From the NCBI GenBank assembly GCA_002703245.1, contig NZTV01000114.1, positions 1 through 46,811 on the forward strand: a DNA stretch of 46,811 bases, given 5' to 3'. Below are positions 15,722 to 23,552 of this stretch, piece by piece. Below the pieces are notes generated by a model that had not been told where the DNA came from, did no database searches, and saw only the letters and a list, made by a program, of their open reading frames with translations. The position numbers and the translations under genes were made by a program. Within the stretch, counting starts at the first letter, position 1; each line of letters starts with the position of its first letter. The stretch is from Microbacterium sp. (GTDB lineage Bacteria > Actinomycetota > Actinomycetes > Actinomycetales > Microbacteriaceae).

Positions 15722-17179
15722 ATGGAGTTCTACGGGGCGCGGCCCGAGACCGATCTGACCTATTCGGACGTCTTCCTCGTGCCGCGGCGCTCCGGCGTGA
15801 CGAGTCGGCTGGAGGTCGATCTCGCGCCCGCCGACGGCACCCCCGCGACGCTGCCCCTGGTCTCGGCGAACATGAATTCGGTGACCGGTCCGCGGCTGGC
15901 CGCGACGCTCGCACGCCGCGGAGGCCTCGGCGTGCTGCCGCAGGACATGCCGTTGCAGGACCTGGACACGGCCATCCGGTGGGTCAAGTCGCAACCGGTG
16001 CCGTGGGACACCCCGCTCGTCCTGCCACCGGATATGACCGTCGCCGATGCGGCCCGGGTGCTTCCGGCGACCGACGGACACGGGATCGTCGTCAGTGACG
16101 CCGTGGGCGGCGACATCGCCCTCGACGACATCCAGGGCATCGTGCCGGCGTCACGGCTGGGAACCGCGCTGCCCGACGCCCGTCTGGGGGATCTCGCCCG
16201 GGGCCGTCCGTCGTGCATCGACGCGGACGATGTCGACGACGCCCGCCACGCGTTCGACCTGCTGGTCGCCGCGGACGTCGAGACGGTGTGCGTGCTCCAC
16301 CACGGTCACCTCGTGGGCACGCTGACCCGGCGAAGCGCGCTGCGGTCGACGCTTTACCGACCGGCAGTCGACGGCCACGGCCGCCTGGCCGTGGCCGCGG
16401 CGGTGGGCATCAACGGCGACGTCGCGGCGAAGGCCCGGGCGCTCGCGGCGGCGGGGGTGGACGTGCTGGTCGTCGACACCGCGCACGGCCATCAGGAGAG
16501 CATGCTCCGCGCGCTGCGCACCGTGACCGGCCTCGGCCTCGGCCTGCCGGTCGTCGCCGGGAACATCGTCACCGCGGACGGGGTGCGCGACCTCGTCGAC
16601 GCCGGTGCGGGCATCCTCAAGGTGGGTGTCGGGCCCGGTGCCATGTGCACGACCCGCATGATGACCGCGGTGGGACGCCCGCAGTTCTCCGCGGTGCTGG
16701 AGACGGCCCAGGCCGCACGCGAACACGGCGCCCATGTGTGGGCCGACGGGGGAGTGCGCTATCCGCGCGACGTGGCGTTGGCGCTCGCCGCCGGAGCGGC
16801 TTCGGTCATGATCGGCTCGTGGTTCGCCGGGACCATCGAGGCGCCCGGGCGGCTGGAGACCGACACCGACGGGCGCGTCTTCAAGGAATCTTGGGGGATG
16901 GCCTCCACCAAGGCGGTGCAGGCGCGGTTCGGGCGGCTGGACGCGTACGAGCGGGCGCGCAAGGAGCTGTTCGCCGAGGGCATCTCCTCCTCGCGCATCT
17001 ACCTCGATCCGTTGCGACCGGGGCTCGAGGACCTGCTGGATATGATCACATCCGGCGTGCGTTCGTCGTTCACCTACGCCGGGGCGGCCAGCGTGGCGCA
17101 GTTCCACGATCGCGCCCGGGTGGGTTTGCAGTCGGCCGCCGGTTATGAAGAGGGCAAGGCGCTCCCGGTCAGCTGGTGA
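15722..17179 (+). CDS. guaB1: GuaB1-type IMP dehydrogenase-related GMP reductase
   Basis: A 485-residue (beta/alpha)8 enzyme of the IMPDH/GMPR family. The N-terminal LTYSDVFLVPRRS and VSANMNSVTG segments and the catalytic loop GPGAMCTTRMM with cysteine C309 are visible. A CBS-pair insert lies at about 95-210, normally an IMPDH trait. GuaB1 proteins of mycobacteria have been shown to act as CBS-regulated GMP reductases, converting GMP to IMP with NADPH; this assignment is by resemblance. The loop reads CTTRMMTAVGRP rather than the IMPDH CTTR..TGVG, consistent with the GuaB1 group. The downstream CNNM pair repeats the mycobacterial guaB1-Rv1842-Rv1841 order. Confidence 0.9.
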   Translation: MEFYGARPETDLTYSDVFLVPRRSGVTSRLEVDLAPADGTPATLPLVSANMNSVTGPRLAATLARRGGLGVLPQDMPLQDLDTAIRWVKSQPVPWDTPLVLPPDMTVADAARVLPATDGHGIVVSDAVGGDIALDDIQGIVPASRLGTALPDARLGDLARGRPSCIDADDVDDARHAFDLLVAADVETVCVLHHGHLVGTLTRRSALRSTLYRPAVDGHGRLAVAAAVGINGDVAAKARALAAAGVDVLVVDTAHGHQESMLRALRTVTGLGLGLPVVAGNIVTADGVRDLVDAGAGILKVGVGPGAMCTTRMMTAVGRPQFSAVLETAQAAREHGAHVWADGGVRYPRDVALALAAGAASVMIGSWFAGTIEAPGRLETDTDGRVFKESWGMASTKAVQARFGRLDAYERARKELFAEGISSSRIYLDPLRPGLEDLLDMITSGVRSSFTYAGAASVAQFHDRARVGLQSAAGYEEGKALPVSW

Positions 17180-17266
17180 CCGACCATCGCTGCCGGGTCG
17201 AGCTGCGGTCCCGGTGAGGCGACGATGCGTGCGGGTGGGGTGGCCTCCCCGAACCTGGGAGAGAAC

Positions 17267-17282
17267 CGCGCGCGCGCGCGCG
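17267..17282. repeat. (CG)8 dinucleotide repeat
   Basis: Eight uninterrupted CG units end nine bases before a TAAGAT -10 hexamer and cover the spacer and the -35 position. Such tracts can adopt Z-DNA and are prone to slippage. Confidence 0.8.
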
Positions 17283-17291
17283 AGACTGCCG

Positions 17292-17297
17292 TAAGAT
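17292..17297 (+). promoter_or_regulatory. Possible -10 hexamer TAAGAT for the CNNM operon
   Basis: TAAGAT fits TANNNT. The -35 position falls inside the CG repeat, so there is no canonical -35. The leader would be about 75 bases. Confidence 0.35.
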
Positions 17298-17351
17298 CTT
17301 TCGCACGATGGACGACCCTCCCAGTTGCAGACGCTCGCCCCACCGACCCGA

Positions 17352-17371
17352 CACCCGCGCGAGCGGGGGTG
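17352..17371 (+). other. GC hairpin with GCGA tetraloop next to the ribosome-binding site
   Basis: CACCCGC pairs with GCGGG(GG)TG around a GCGA loop of the GNRA type; two bases bulge on the 3' side. The 3' arm is the G-rich Shine-Dalgarno region seven bases before the ATG at 17379, so folding could restrict initiation. Not matched to any riboswitch I know. Confidence 0.35.
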
Positions 17372-17378
17372 ACGCCTG

Positions 17379-18701
17379 ATGGACTACGTCATGCTGGGCG
17401 TGGGGCTCCTCCTGACGATCGGTACCGGCCTGTTCGTGGCCAGCGAGTTCGCGCTGGTCAATCTCGATCGCGCCGACCTCGAAGCACGACGGGATGCCGG
17501 TGAGTCGCGGCTCGCGCTGACCATCAGCGCCCTGCGCATCACCTCCACCCACCTCTCGAGTGCGCAGCTGGGCATCACTCTGACGACGTTGCTGACCGGC
17601 TACACGATGGAGCCGGCCATCTCGAACCTGCTACGGCCGGTGCTGACCGCGTGGGGCTGGCCCGAGGCGCTGGTCACCCCGCTGTCGGCCACGATCGGGA
17701 TCGCGGTCGCGACGATCTTCTCGATGATCATCGGTGAGCTGGTCCCGAAGAACTTCGCGCTCGCCGTGCCGCGGCAGACCGCCAAGCTCGTCATGCCGTT
17801 CCAAGTCGCGTTCACGACGGTGTTCCGACCCGCGATCACAGTGCTCAACGGCAGCGCCAACGGCGTGCTCCGCGCGATGGGCATCGAGCCCAAGGAGGAG
17901 CTGTCGGGAGCCCGGACGGCCGAGGAGCTCTCCAGCCTCGTGCGACGCTCGGCCAGTGCGGGGGTCCTCGAGGAGGACACCGCCTCCCTCCTGGACCGCA
18001 GCCTCACCTTCTCCCGGCTGAGCGCGGCCGACGTGATGACCCCCCGTCCGAGCGTGCACGCGGTGGCCGTCGGCGACGCGGTCGAAGACGTCATCCAGCT
18101 CGCGCGACGTACCGGCCATAGCCGGTTCCCGGTCTACGACGACTCGATGGACGACATCGTCGGCGTCGTGCACCTCAAGGCCGCCGTCAGCGTGCCCCGG
18201 GCCAAGCGCGCCGAGGTGCCTGTCGGCGCCATCAGCACCGAACCGCTCCGCGTCCCCGAGGCGGTCCACCTCGATGCGCTCGTTTCCGAACTGAGGACCC
18301 GCGGGTACCAGATGGCGGTGGTCGTCGACGAGTACGGCGGGACCGCGGGGGTGGTCACCCTCGAGGACATCGTGGAGGAGATCGTCGGCGAGGTGCTCGA
18401 CGAACACGATCGTCGGCGGGCGGGGATCGTCCGCGCCTCCGGATCGATCATCTTCCCCGGCGAGCTGCGCCCCGACGAGCTCCTGGACCGCACCGGCATC
18501 CACATCCCCAAGGGCGAGGTCTACGACACGATCGGCGGATACATCATGAGCGTGCTCGAGCGCATCCCCGCCGCGGGAGACGCCCTGCAGCTCGAGGAGG
18601 GTGTCATCGAGGTGCAGCGCATGGACGGTAGGCGGGTCGACCGGGTGCGGTTCACCCCCGCCTTCGTCTCGGCGGCCACCGACGGGGGTGAGCGTCGATG
18701 A
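17379..18701 (+). CDS. CNNM/CorC-family membrane protein with DUF21, CBS pair and CorC_HlyC domains
   Basis: A 440-residue protein of the group annotated as hemolysin family, now linked to divalent cation (Mg2+) efflux or homeostasis. DUF21 occupies about 1-195 with three to four transmembrane helices; FVASEFALVNLDRADL and the GELVPKNFAL motif are diagnostic. The CBS pair follows at about 210-335 (VMTPRPSVHAV ... VVDEYGGTAGVVTLEDIVEEIVGEV). The C-terminal CorC_HlyC domain is at about 350-430 (GIHIPKGEVYDTIGGYIM). The ATG follows a G-rich ribosome-binding site. It overlaps the next CNNM gene by four bases (ATGA). Confidence 0.9.
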   Translation: MDYVMLGVGLLLTIGTGLFVASEFALVNLDRADLEARRDAGESRLALTISALRITSTHLSSAQLGITLTTLLTGYTMEPAISNLLRPVLTAWGWPEALVTPLSATIGIAVATIFSMIIGELVPKNFALAVPRQTAKLVMPFQVAFTTVFRPAITVLNGSANGVLRAMGIEPKEELSGARTAEELSSLVRRSASAGVLEEDTASLLDRSLTFSRLSAADVMTPRPSVHAVAVGDAVEDVIQLARRTGHSRFPVYDDSMDDIVGVVHLKAAVSVPRAKRAEVPVGAISTEPLRVPEAVHLDALVSELRTRGYQMAVVVDEYGGTAGVVTLEDIVEEIVGEVLDEHDRRRAGIVRASGSIIFPGELRPDELLDRTGIHIPKGEVYDTIGGYIMSVLERIPAAGDALQLEEGVIEVQRMDGRRVDRVRFTPAFVSAATDGGERR

Positions 18702-19753
18702 GCGATTGGGCCGGACTGGCATGGCTGGGTGTGCTCCTGGTCGCCAACGCGTTCTTCGTCGGCGCCGAATTCGCCGTCATCTCCGCGCGCCGTTCGCAGA
18801 TCGAGCCTCTCGCCGAGGGGGGATCGCGCAGCGCGAAGACCGCACTGTATGCGATGGAGCACGCCACGCTCATGCTGGCCACCAGCCAGCTGGGCATCAC
18901 GATCTGCTCGCTACTGATCCTGAACGTGTCGGAGCCGGCGATCCACCACCTCCTGGCGGTGCCGCTCGGGCTCACCGGCCTCAGCGAGGCGCTCGTGGAC
19001 ACCGTCGCCTTCGTGATCGCGCTGCTGGTCGTGTCGTACCTGCATGTCGTGTTCGGCGAGATGGTGCCGAAGAACCTCGCGTTCTCGGTGCCGGATCGAG
19101 CGGTGCTGATGCTCGCGACCCCGCTGGTATGGGTCTCGAAGCTGTTCCACCCCGTGATCGTGACGCTCAACTGGATCGCCAACCACGTCGTGCGCCTGGC
19201 CCGCGTCGAGCCGAAGGACGAAGCGGCCTCGACGTTCACCCTCGAAGAGGTCGCCACGATCGTCACGCAGTCGCGCATCGAGGGGGTCTTGGACGACTCG
19301 GCCGGCACGGTCGCGGCCGTGGTGGAGTTCACCGACAAGAAGGCCAAGGACATCGCGGTTCCCCTCGGTGACCTCGTGACCCTCCCGGAGCGCACGACGC
19401 CGCACAAGATCGAGCGGGCGGTCGCCAAGCACGGGTTCTCGCGCTACGTGATCGTCGACGGTGAGGGCGTGCCGACCGGCTACGTGCACCTGAAGGACGT
19501 CCTGCGGGCCGCGGAGGGGCCGGATGCGGCGACCGATGTCGTGCGTCCGATCCCGTCCAAGCGCATCCACCACATGGTGCCGGTCACCGAGGAGACCGAT
19601 CTGGAGGACGCGCTCGCGCTCATGCGCAACGCGGGCCGCCACCTCGCACAGGTGCGCAACACCGAGGGGGAGACGACCGCGGTGCTCTTCCTCGAGGACA
19701 TCATCGAGGAGCTCATCGGGGAAGTGCAGGACGCGACCAGCCGCAGGCGCTGA
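18698..19753 (+). CDS. CNNM/CorC-family membrane protein lacking the CorC_HlyC domain
   Basis: A 351-residue paralogue of its upstream neighbour. DUF21 covers about 1-190 (NAFFVGAEFAVISARRSQIEPL, FGEMVPKNLAFSVPDRAV) and a CBS pair about 205-340, ending LFLEDIIEELIGEV. The protein stops right there, about 90 residues shorter, so the cytosolic CorC_HlyC domain is missing. CNNM proteins work as dimers; the overlap coupling and unequal tails suggest a heterodimer in which only one subunit carries the tail. This arrangement matches the mycobacterial Rv1842c/Rv1841c pair. Confidence 0.88.
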   Translation: MSDWAGLAWLGVLLVANAFFVGAEFAVISARRSQIEPLAEGGSRSAKTALYAMEHATLMLATSQLGITICSLLILNVSEPAIHHLLAVPLGLTGLSEALVDTVAFVIALLVVSYLHVVFGEMVPKNLAFSVPDRAVLMLATPLVWVSKLFHPVIVTLNWIANHVVRLARVEPKDEAASTFTLEEVATIVTQSRIEGVLDDSAGTVAAVVEFTDKKAKDIAVPLGDLVTLPERTTPHKIERAVAKHGFSRYVIVDGEGVPTGYVHLKDVLRAAEGPDAATDVVRPIPSKRIHHMVPVTEETDLEDALALMRNAGRHLAQVRNTEGETTAVLFLEDIIEELIGEVQDATSRRR

Positions 19754-19791
19754 TCCGACGCGTCGGTCGCCTCCGCGTCATCGGCTCGGGA

Positions 19792-19797
19792 TAGGGT
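19792..19797 (+). promoter_or_regulatory. -10 hexamer TAGGGT for leaderless nnrD
   Basis: TAGGGT is followed by seven bases and the ATG at 19805, selecting that ATG over the GTG at 19796, which overlaps the hexamer. Confidence 0.5.
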
Positions 19798-19804
19798 GTG
19801 CGCC

Positions 19805-20647
19805 ATGCGCAGATGGACGGCGACCGACGCGGCGGGGAGTCTTCGGGCCCCCTCCTCGCACGACGACAAGTACACCCGTGGCGTGCTGGGCGTGCGCACC
19901 GGATCCGTGTCGTTCAAGGGCGCGGCGGTCCTCGGTGTCGAGGCCGCGTGGCGCACCGGCGTCGGGATGGTCCGCTACGTCGGTCCCGCCGGCGCCGAGG
20001 TCCTCGCCCGGCGCCCCGAGACGGTGCTGACCGAGGGTCGCGTGGGTGCCTGGGTGATCGGATCGGGAACCTCGCCCGCCGAGCGCGACGACGCCGAGAC
20101 CGCGGCCTTGCGCGACCTGCTGGAGGGGGAGGTGCCGGTGGTCGTGGACGCCGGCGCGCTCGACCTCGTCGACCATCCGGCGGCACCGGTCGTGGTCACC
20201 CCGCACGCGGGGGAGTTCTCGCGACTGCGTGAGCGCCTCGACATGGCGCCCGTCCCGGTCGACGCCGACCACGCCGAGCGGGACGATGCGGCGTTGGAGA
20301 CGGCCGAGCGCCTGGGGGCGGCGGTCCTGCTGAAGGGCGCACGGTCGGTCGCCGCCGCACCCGGTGGATTCATCGCGGTCATCGCCGACGCCACACCCTG
20401 GTTGGCCACCGCAGGCACCGGGGACGTCCTCGCCGGGGCGATCGGCGCGGTCGCCGCCGGGGCCGAGACGCTCTCCTCCGCCGGCGCGTGGGGGCCGGTC
20501 GCGGCCACCGGGGCGTGGCTGCACGGCCATGCCGCCAACATCGCGGTGCGTCGATTCGGGCCGGCCGGGGGACCGGTCACGGCCCTCGACGTGGCCGAGG
20601 CACTGCCGTTCGCCGTCGGAGAGGTCATCGCCGCAGCGCCGATCTGA
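19805..20647 (+). CDS. nnrD: ADP-dependent NAD(P)H-hydrate dehydratase
   Basis: A 280-residue ribokinase-fold enzyme that repairs hydrated NADH and NADPH. Family motifs are DKYTRGVLGV near the start (substrate loop), VVTPHAGEF in the middle, LLKGA, and the anion-hole/catalytic GTGDVLAG. It lacks the N-terminal NnrE epimerase domain often fused in other bacteria, so the epimerase must be separate. The tail closes with LHGHAANIA, also typical. It stands alone between the CNNM operon and the GT87 gene, each with its own -10. Confidence 0.9.
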   Translation: MRRWTATDAAGSLRAPSSHDDKYTRGVLGVRTGSVSFKGAAVLGVEAAWRTGVGMVRYVGPAGAEVLARRPETVLTEGRVGAWVIGSGTSPAERDDAETAALRDLLEGEVPVVVDAGALDLVDHPAAPVVVTPHAGEFSRLRERLDMAPVPVDADHAERDDAALETAERLGAAVLLKGARSVAAAPGGFIAVIADATPWLATAGTGDVLAGAIGAVAAGAETLSSAGAWGPVAATGAWLHGHAANIAVRRFGPAGGPVTALDVAEALPFAVGEVIAAAPI

Positions 20648-20671
20648 CGCGGGTCGGCGCGCGGCCGTCTC

Positions 20672-20677
20672 TAGGAT
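20672..20677 (+). promoter_or_regulatory. -10 hexamer TAGGAT for the GT87 gene
   Basis: TAGGAT is followed by six bases and the GTG at 20684. GGAG in between is too close to act as a Shine-Dalgarno sequence. Confidence 0.5.
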
Positions 20678-20683
20678 GGAGCG

Positions 20684-21892
20684 GTGTCGAAACGCGCGGT
20701 GCTGTGGACGGGCTTCCTCCTCGTGCACCTGGTGGTCGCCTCGGCCGGATTCGTGTTCCCCAACCAGCCGATGGGCGATGTCACGTTCGTGTACGAGCCG
20801 TGGTCGGCGCGGGCGCTCGCCGGTGACGGCATCATGGGGGTCGACCAGAGCTGGGTGTATCCGCAGCTCGCGTTGGTGCCCATGCTCGCCGCGCAGGCGC
20901 TGGCCGGATCGGTCGGCTACGAGGTGGCGTGGGCGCTGCTGGTCACCGCGTCCGACGCGCTCGCCTTCGCGCTCCTGGTCGGGGCGGGGCGCTCCCGCGG
21001 ACGCGTGGCGGCGGCGGGTTTCTGGCTCCTGTTCGCCCTCGCGCTCGGACCGGTCGGGATGTATCGCCTCGACGGGGTCACCGTGCCGCTCGCGGTCGCC
21101 GGCGTGCTGTGGCTGGTCGGCCGCCCGCGTGTGGCGTCGGTGGCGCTGGCCGTGGCCATGTGGATCAAGGTGTGGCCGGCGGCGTTGTTGGCCGCCGCCG
21201 TGGTCGCGTCACATCGCCGGGTGACGGTGTTCGTGACGGCGTTCGCGACGAGTGCCGCCGTCCTTCTCGCGATCGTCGCGTTCGGAGGAGGCGCACACGC
21301 ATTCGGCTTCATCGCCGGGCAGACCGGCCGCGGTCTTCAGATCGAGGCGCCGGTCAGCGGGTGGGTGATGTCGCAGGTCGTGACCGGGGCGCCGGACGCC
21401 GCCATCGCGTATGACGGCGACCTCCTCACCTTCCAGGTGCAGGCGGTCGGTGTCGATCTCGTCTCGACACTCATGACCCCCCTGCTCGTCCTCGTGGTCG
21501 GAGCCCTTGTGATCCTGGGGGCGGTCAAGGCGTGGCGGGGCGCCACGTTCGCGGCGCTGTTCCCGCCGTTGGCGCTCGCCCTGGTCCTCGCCCTCATCGT
21601 CGTCAACAAGGTCGGCTCTCCGCAGTTCCTCACGTGGGTGATCGCGCCGATCGTGATCGGCCTGGTCCTCGACCGCCGGCGATGGTGGCGCCCCGGCGCG
21701 CTCGCGGTACTCGCGGCCGGGCTCACCCAGGTCGTCTATCCGCTGGTGTACGACGGGATCCTCGTGGCACAGCCGCTACCGGTGGCGTTGTTGACGCTGC
21801 GGAACGTCCTGCTTGTCGTCCTGTTCGTCTGGGCGGTCGTGCGCACGGTGCGCGTCCGCACATCCGTCGCCGTGACCGCCACGGCGACTTGA
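20684..21892 (+). CDS. GT87-family polyprenyl-phosphate-dependent mannosyltransferase-like membrane protein
   Basis: A 402-residue polytopic protein with about ten hydrophobic helices. It resembles the GT87/DUF2029 group (PimE-like), GT-C glycosyltransferases that use polyprenyl-phosphate-mannose on the outer face of the membrane. The first extracytoplasmic loop holds the acidic GDVTFVYEPWSARAL segment, where GT-C enzymes carry their catalytic Asp. WIKVWP and the GSPQFLTWV motif in the second half recall GT87 (K..P and Q..W). In Microbacteriaceae such enzymes may decorate phosphoinositol mannosides or lipoglycans; the acceptor cannot be read from sequence. The 12-base gap to the next gene suggests cotranscription. 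Confidence 0.7.
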   Translation: MSKRAVLWTGFLLVHLVVASAGFVFPNQPMGDVTFVYEPWSARALAGDGIMGVDQSWVYPQLALVPMLAAQALAGSVGYEVAWALLVTASDALAFALLVGAGRSRGRVAAAGFWLLFALALGPVGMYRLDGVTVPLAVAGVLWLVGRPRVASVALAVAMWIKVWPAALLAAAVVASHRRVTVFVTAFATSAAVLLAIVAFGGGAHAFGFIAGQTGRGLQIEAPVSGWVMSQVVTGAPDAAIAYDGDLLTFQVQAVGVDLVSTLMTPLLVLVVGALVILGAVKAWRGATFAALFPPLALALVLALIVVNKVGSPQFLTWVIAPIVIGLVLDRRRWWRPGALAVLAAGLTQVVYPLVYDGILVAQPLPVALLTLRNVLLVVLFVWAVVRTVRVRTSVAVTATAT

Positions 21893-21904
21893 TCGGAGGT
21901 CCTG

Positions 21905-22213
21905 ATGCTCATCGCCTTCTCCGTCGCCCCGAGCGGCACCGGCAACGCGGACGGGTCGGTGCACGACGCCGTCGCGGCCGCCGTCTCGGTCGTCCGCGCG
22001 AGCGGCCTGCCCCATCGCACGACCTCGATGTTCACGGAGATCGAGGGGGAGTGGGACGAGGTGATGGCGGTGGTCAAGGCCGCCACCGACGCGGTCATGC
22101 CATTCGGATCCCGGGTCTCCCTCGTGCTGAAAGCCGACATCCGCCCGGGGTACACCGGCGAGATCGACGCGAAGATCGACCGTCTCGAGTCCGCGATCGA
22201 CGACGCGTCGTAG
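21905..22213 (+). CDS. MTH1187-family thiamine-binding protein
   Basis: A 102-residue ferredoxin-like-fold protein of the MTH1187/YkoF-related group, which binds thiamine in the cytosol. Recognisable segments are the N-terminal strand LIAFSVAPSG, the HRTTSMFTEIEGEWDEVMAVVKAA block and the RVSLVLKADIRPG strand with its conserved Arg/Asp. GGAGG five bases before the ATG is the only clear Shine-Dalgarno sequence in this segment. No TPP riboswitch is present in the 12-base gap, so it depends on the upstream promoter. Confidence 0.85.
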   Translation: MLIAFSVAPSGTGNADGSVHDAVAAAVSVVRASGLPHRTTSMFTEIEGEWDEVMAVVKAATDAVMPFGSRVSLVLKADIRPGYTGEIDAKIDRLESAIDDAS

Positions 22214-22295
22214 CGGGGAGCGGGCTCGCAGGCTGCTCGGTGTCGCCACGCCCCGACCGGTGCTCGAATCGATTCGACGTCGGCCCGTGCACGCG

Positions 22296-22301
22296 TACGA
22301 T
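22296..22301 (+). promoter_or_regulatory. -10 hexamer TACGAT for the MFS gene
   Basis: TACGAT is followed by six bases and the GTG at 22308, which decides the start over the in-frame GTG at 22260. Confidence 0.5.
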
Positions 22302-22307
22302 GAGCGG

Positions 22308-23549
22308 GTGATCCCGTCCCTCCCCACCCGGGGCATCGCCCGGTGGGCGTTGCTGTCCCTCGCCGTCGGCAGCTTCGGGATCGGCATGACCGAGTTCGTC
22401 GTGATGGGTCTGCTGCCCGATATCGCGCAGGAACTCCTCCCGTCGGAGTGGGCGAGCGACCCGGACGCGGCGATCGCCCAGACGGGCTGGCTGATCAGCC
22501 TCTACGCGCTCGGGGTGGTGGTGGGCGCCCCGACCATCGCCGGATCGGTCGCGCGCTTCCCGCGCCACCGCGTGATGGTCGCGCTCGCCGCCGCGCTCAC
22601 CCTCTTCAATGCGCTGACGTTTCTGCTGCCGACTTTCGAGCTGGTCGCGGCCTCACGCTTCCTCGCGGGACTGCCCCACGGTGCATACTTCGGGATCGGG
22701 GCGCTCGTGGCCGCCGATGTGCTCGGGCCCGGCATGCGCGCCAAGGGCGTGGCCTTCGTGCTCACCGGGCTCACCCTCGCGAACGTCGTCGGCGTGCCCC
22801 TGGGCACCGCTCTCGGGCAGGAGGTGGGCTGGCGCGCCGCCTTCATGCTGGTCGCGGCGATCTTCCTGATCGCCACGGTGCTCATCACCATTTTCGTGCC
22901 ACAGCACGCCGGTTCCCCCGGCCGCACGCTGCGCGCCGAACTGAAGGTGTTCCGCATCGGCCAGGTGTGGCTCGCGCTCGCGGTCGGGGCCATCGGGTTC
23001 GGCGGGTTCTTCGCCGTCTACAGCTACATCGCCCCACTCGTGACCGAGGTCGCCGGCTCGCCGGAGTGGGCCGTCCCCGTCGTCCTCATGGTCATGGGTG
23101 CGGGCATGACCATCGGCAACCTCATCGGAGGTCATCTGGCCGATGTGCACCTCACGCGCACGCTGGTCGGCGGCCACGCGACGCTCGCCGCCGTCCTGGT
23201 GCTGCTGGCCCTGACGGCGCAGTCGATCTACGCGCTCGCCTTCTTCGTCCTCGCCGTCGGGCTGGTCTCCGCGGCACTGAGCCCCACCATCCAGACCCGT
23301 CTGATGGATGTCGCCGGCGACAACCAATCGATCGCGGCGGCGCTGAACCACTCTGCGCTGAATCTCGGGAACAGCCTGGGGGCCCTCCTCGGCGGAGTCG
23401 TGATCGCCGCGGGGTGGGGCTTCGTCGCCCCCGCGTGGGTCGGTGTCGCGCTGGCGTCAGGCGGCCTCGTCGTCGCCGGATGCAGCGTCGCGTCCGATCG
23501 CGCACGCACGCGACCGGTCGTCGCCTCCTCAGTCCGTCGGCGAGGGTGA
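22308..23549 (+). CDS. MFS transporter, DHA1 family (AraJ/Cml-like efflux)
   Basis: A 413-residue, 12-helix major facilitator. The first helix contains SFGIGMTEFVVMGLLPDIA, the signature of the AraJ/CmlR/PbuE-like DHA1 subgroup. The motif C-like segment GLTLANVVGVPLGTALGQ in helix 5 marks a drug-proton antiporter. The loop 2-3 motif A is degenerate (GSVARFPRHR). Substrates in this group are drugs, sugars or purines and cannot be chosen from sequence. The GTG start rests on the TACGAT hexamer. It converges on metX with three bases between the stops. Confidence 0.85.
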   Translation: MIPSLPTRGIARWALLSLAVGSFGIGMTEFVVMGLLPDIAQELLPSEWASDPDAAIAQTGWLISLYALGVVVGAPTIAGSVARFPRHRVMVALAAALTLFNALTFLLPTFELVAASRFLAGLPHGAYFGIGALVAADVLGPGMRAKGVAFVLTGLTLANVVGVPLGTALGQEVGWRAAFMLVAAIFLIATVLITIFVPQHAGSPGRTLRAELKVFRIGQVWLALAVGAIGFGGFFAVYSYIAPLVTEVAGSPEWAVPVVLMVMGAGMTIGNLIGGHLADVHLTRTLVGGHATLAAVLVLLALTAQSIYALAFFVLAVGLVSAALSPTIQTRLMDVAGDNQSIAAALNHSALNLGNSLGALLGGVVIAAGWGFVAPAWVGVALASGGLVVAGCSVASDRARTRPVVASSVRRRG

Positions 23550-23552
23550 GCC

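Noticed and set aside
17180..17378. Known Mg2+ (M-box) or Mn2+ riboswitch ahead of the CNNM operon
   Set aside because: Conserved core sequences of those classes were not recognised; only a simple hairpin is visible.
21893..21904. TPP riboswitch for the thiamine-binding protein
   Set aside because: The gap is 12 bases and contains only a ribosome-binding site.
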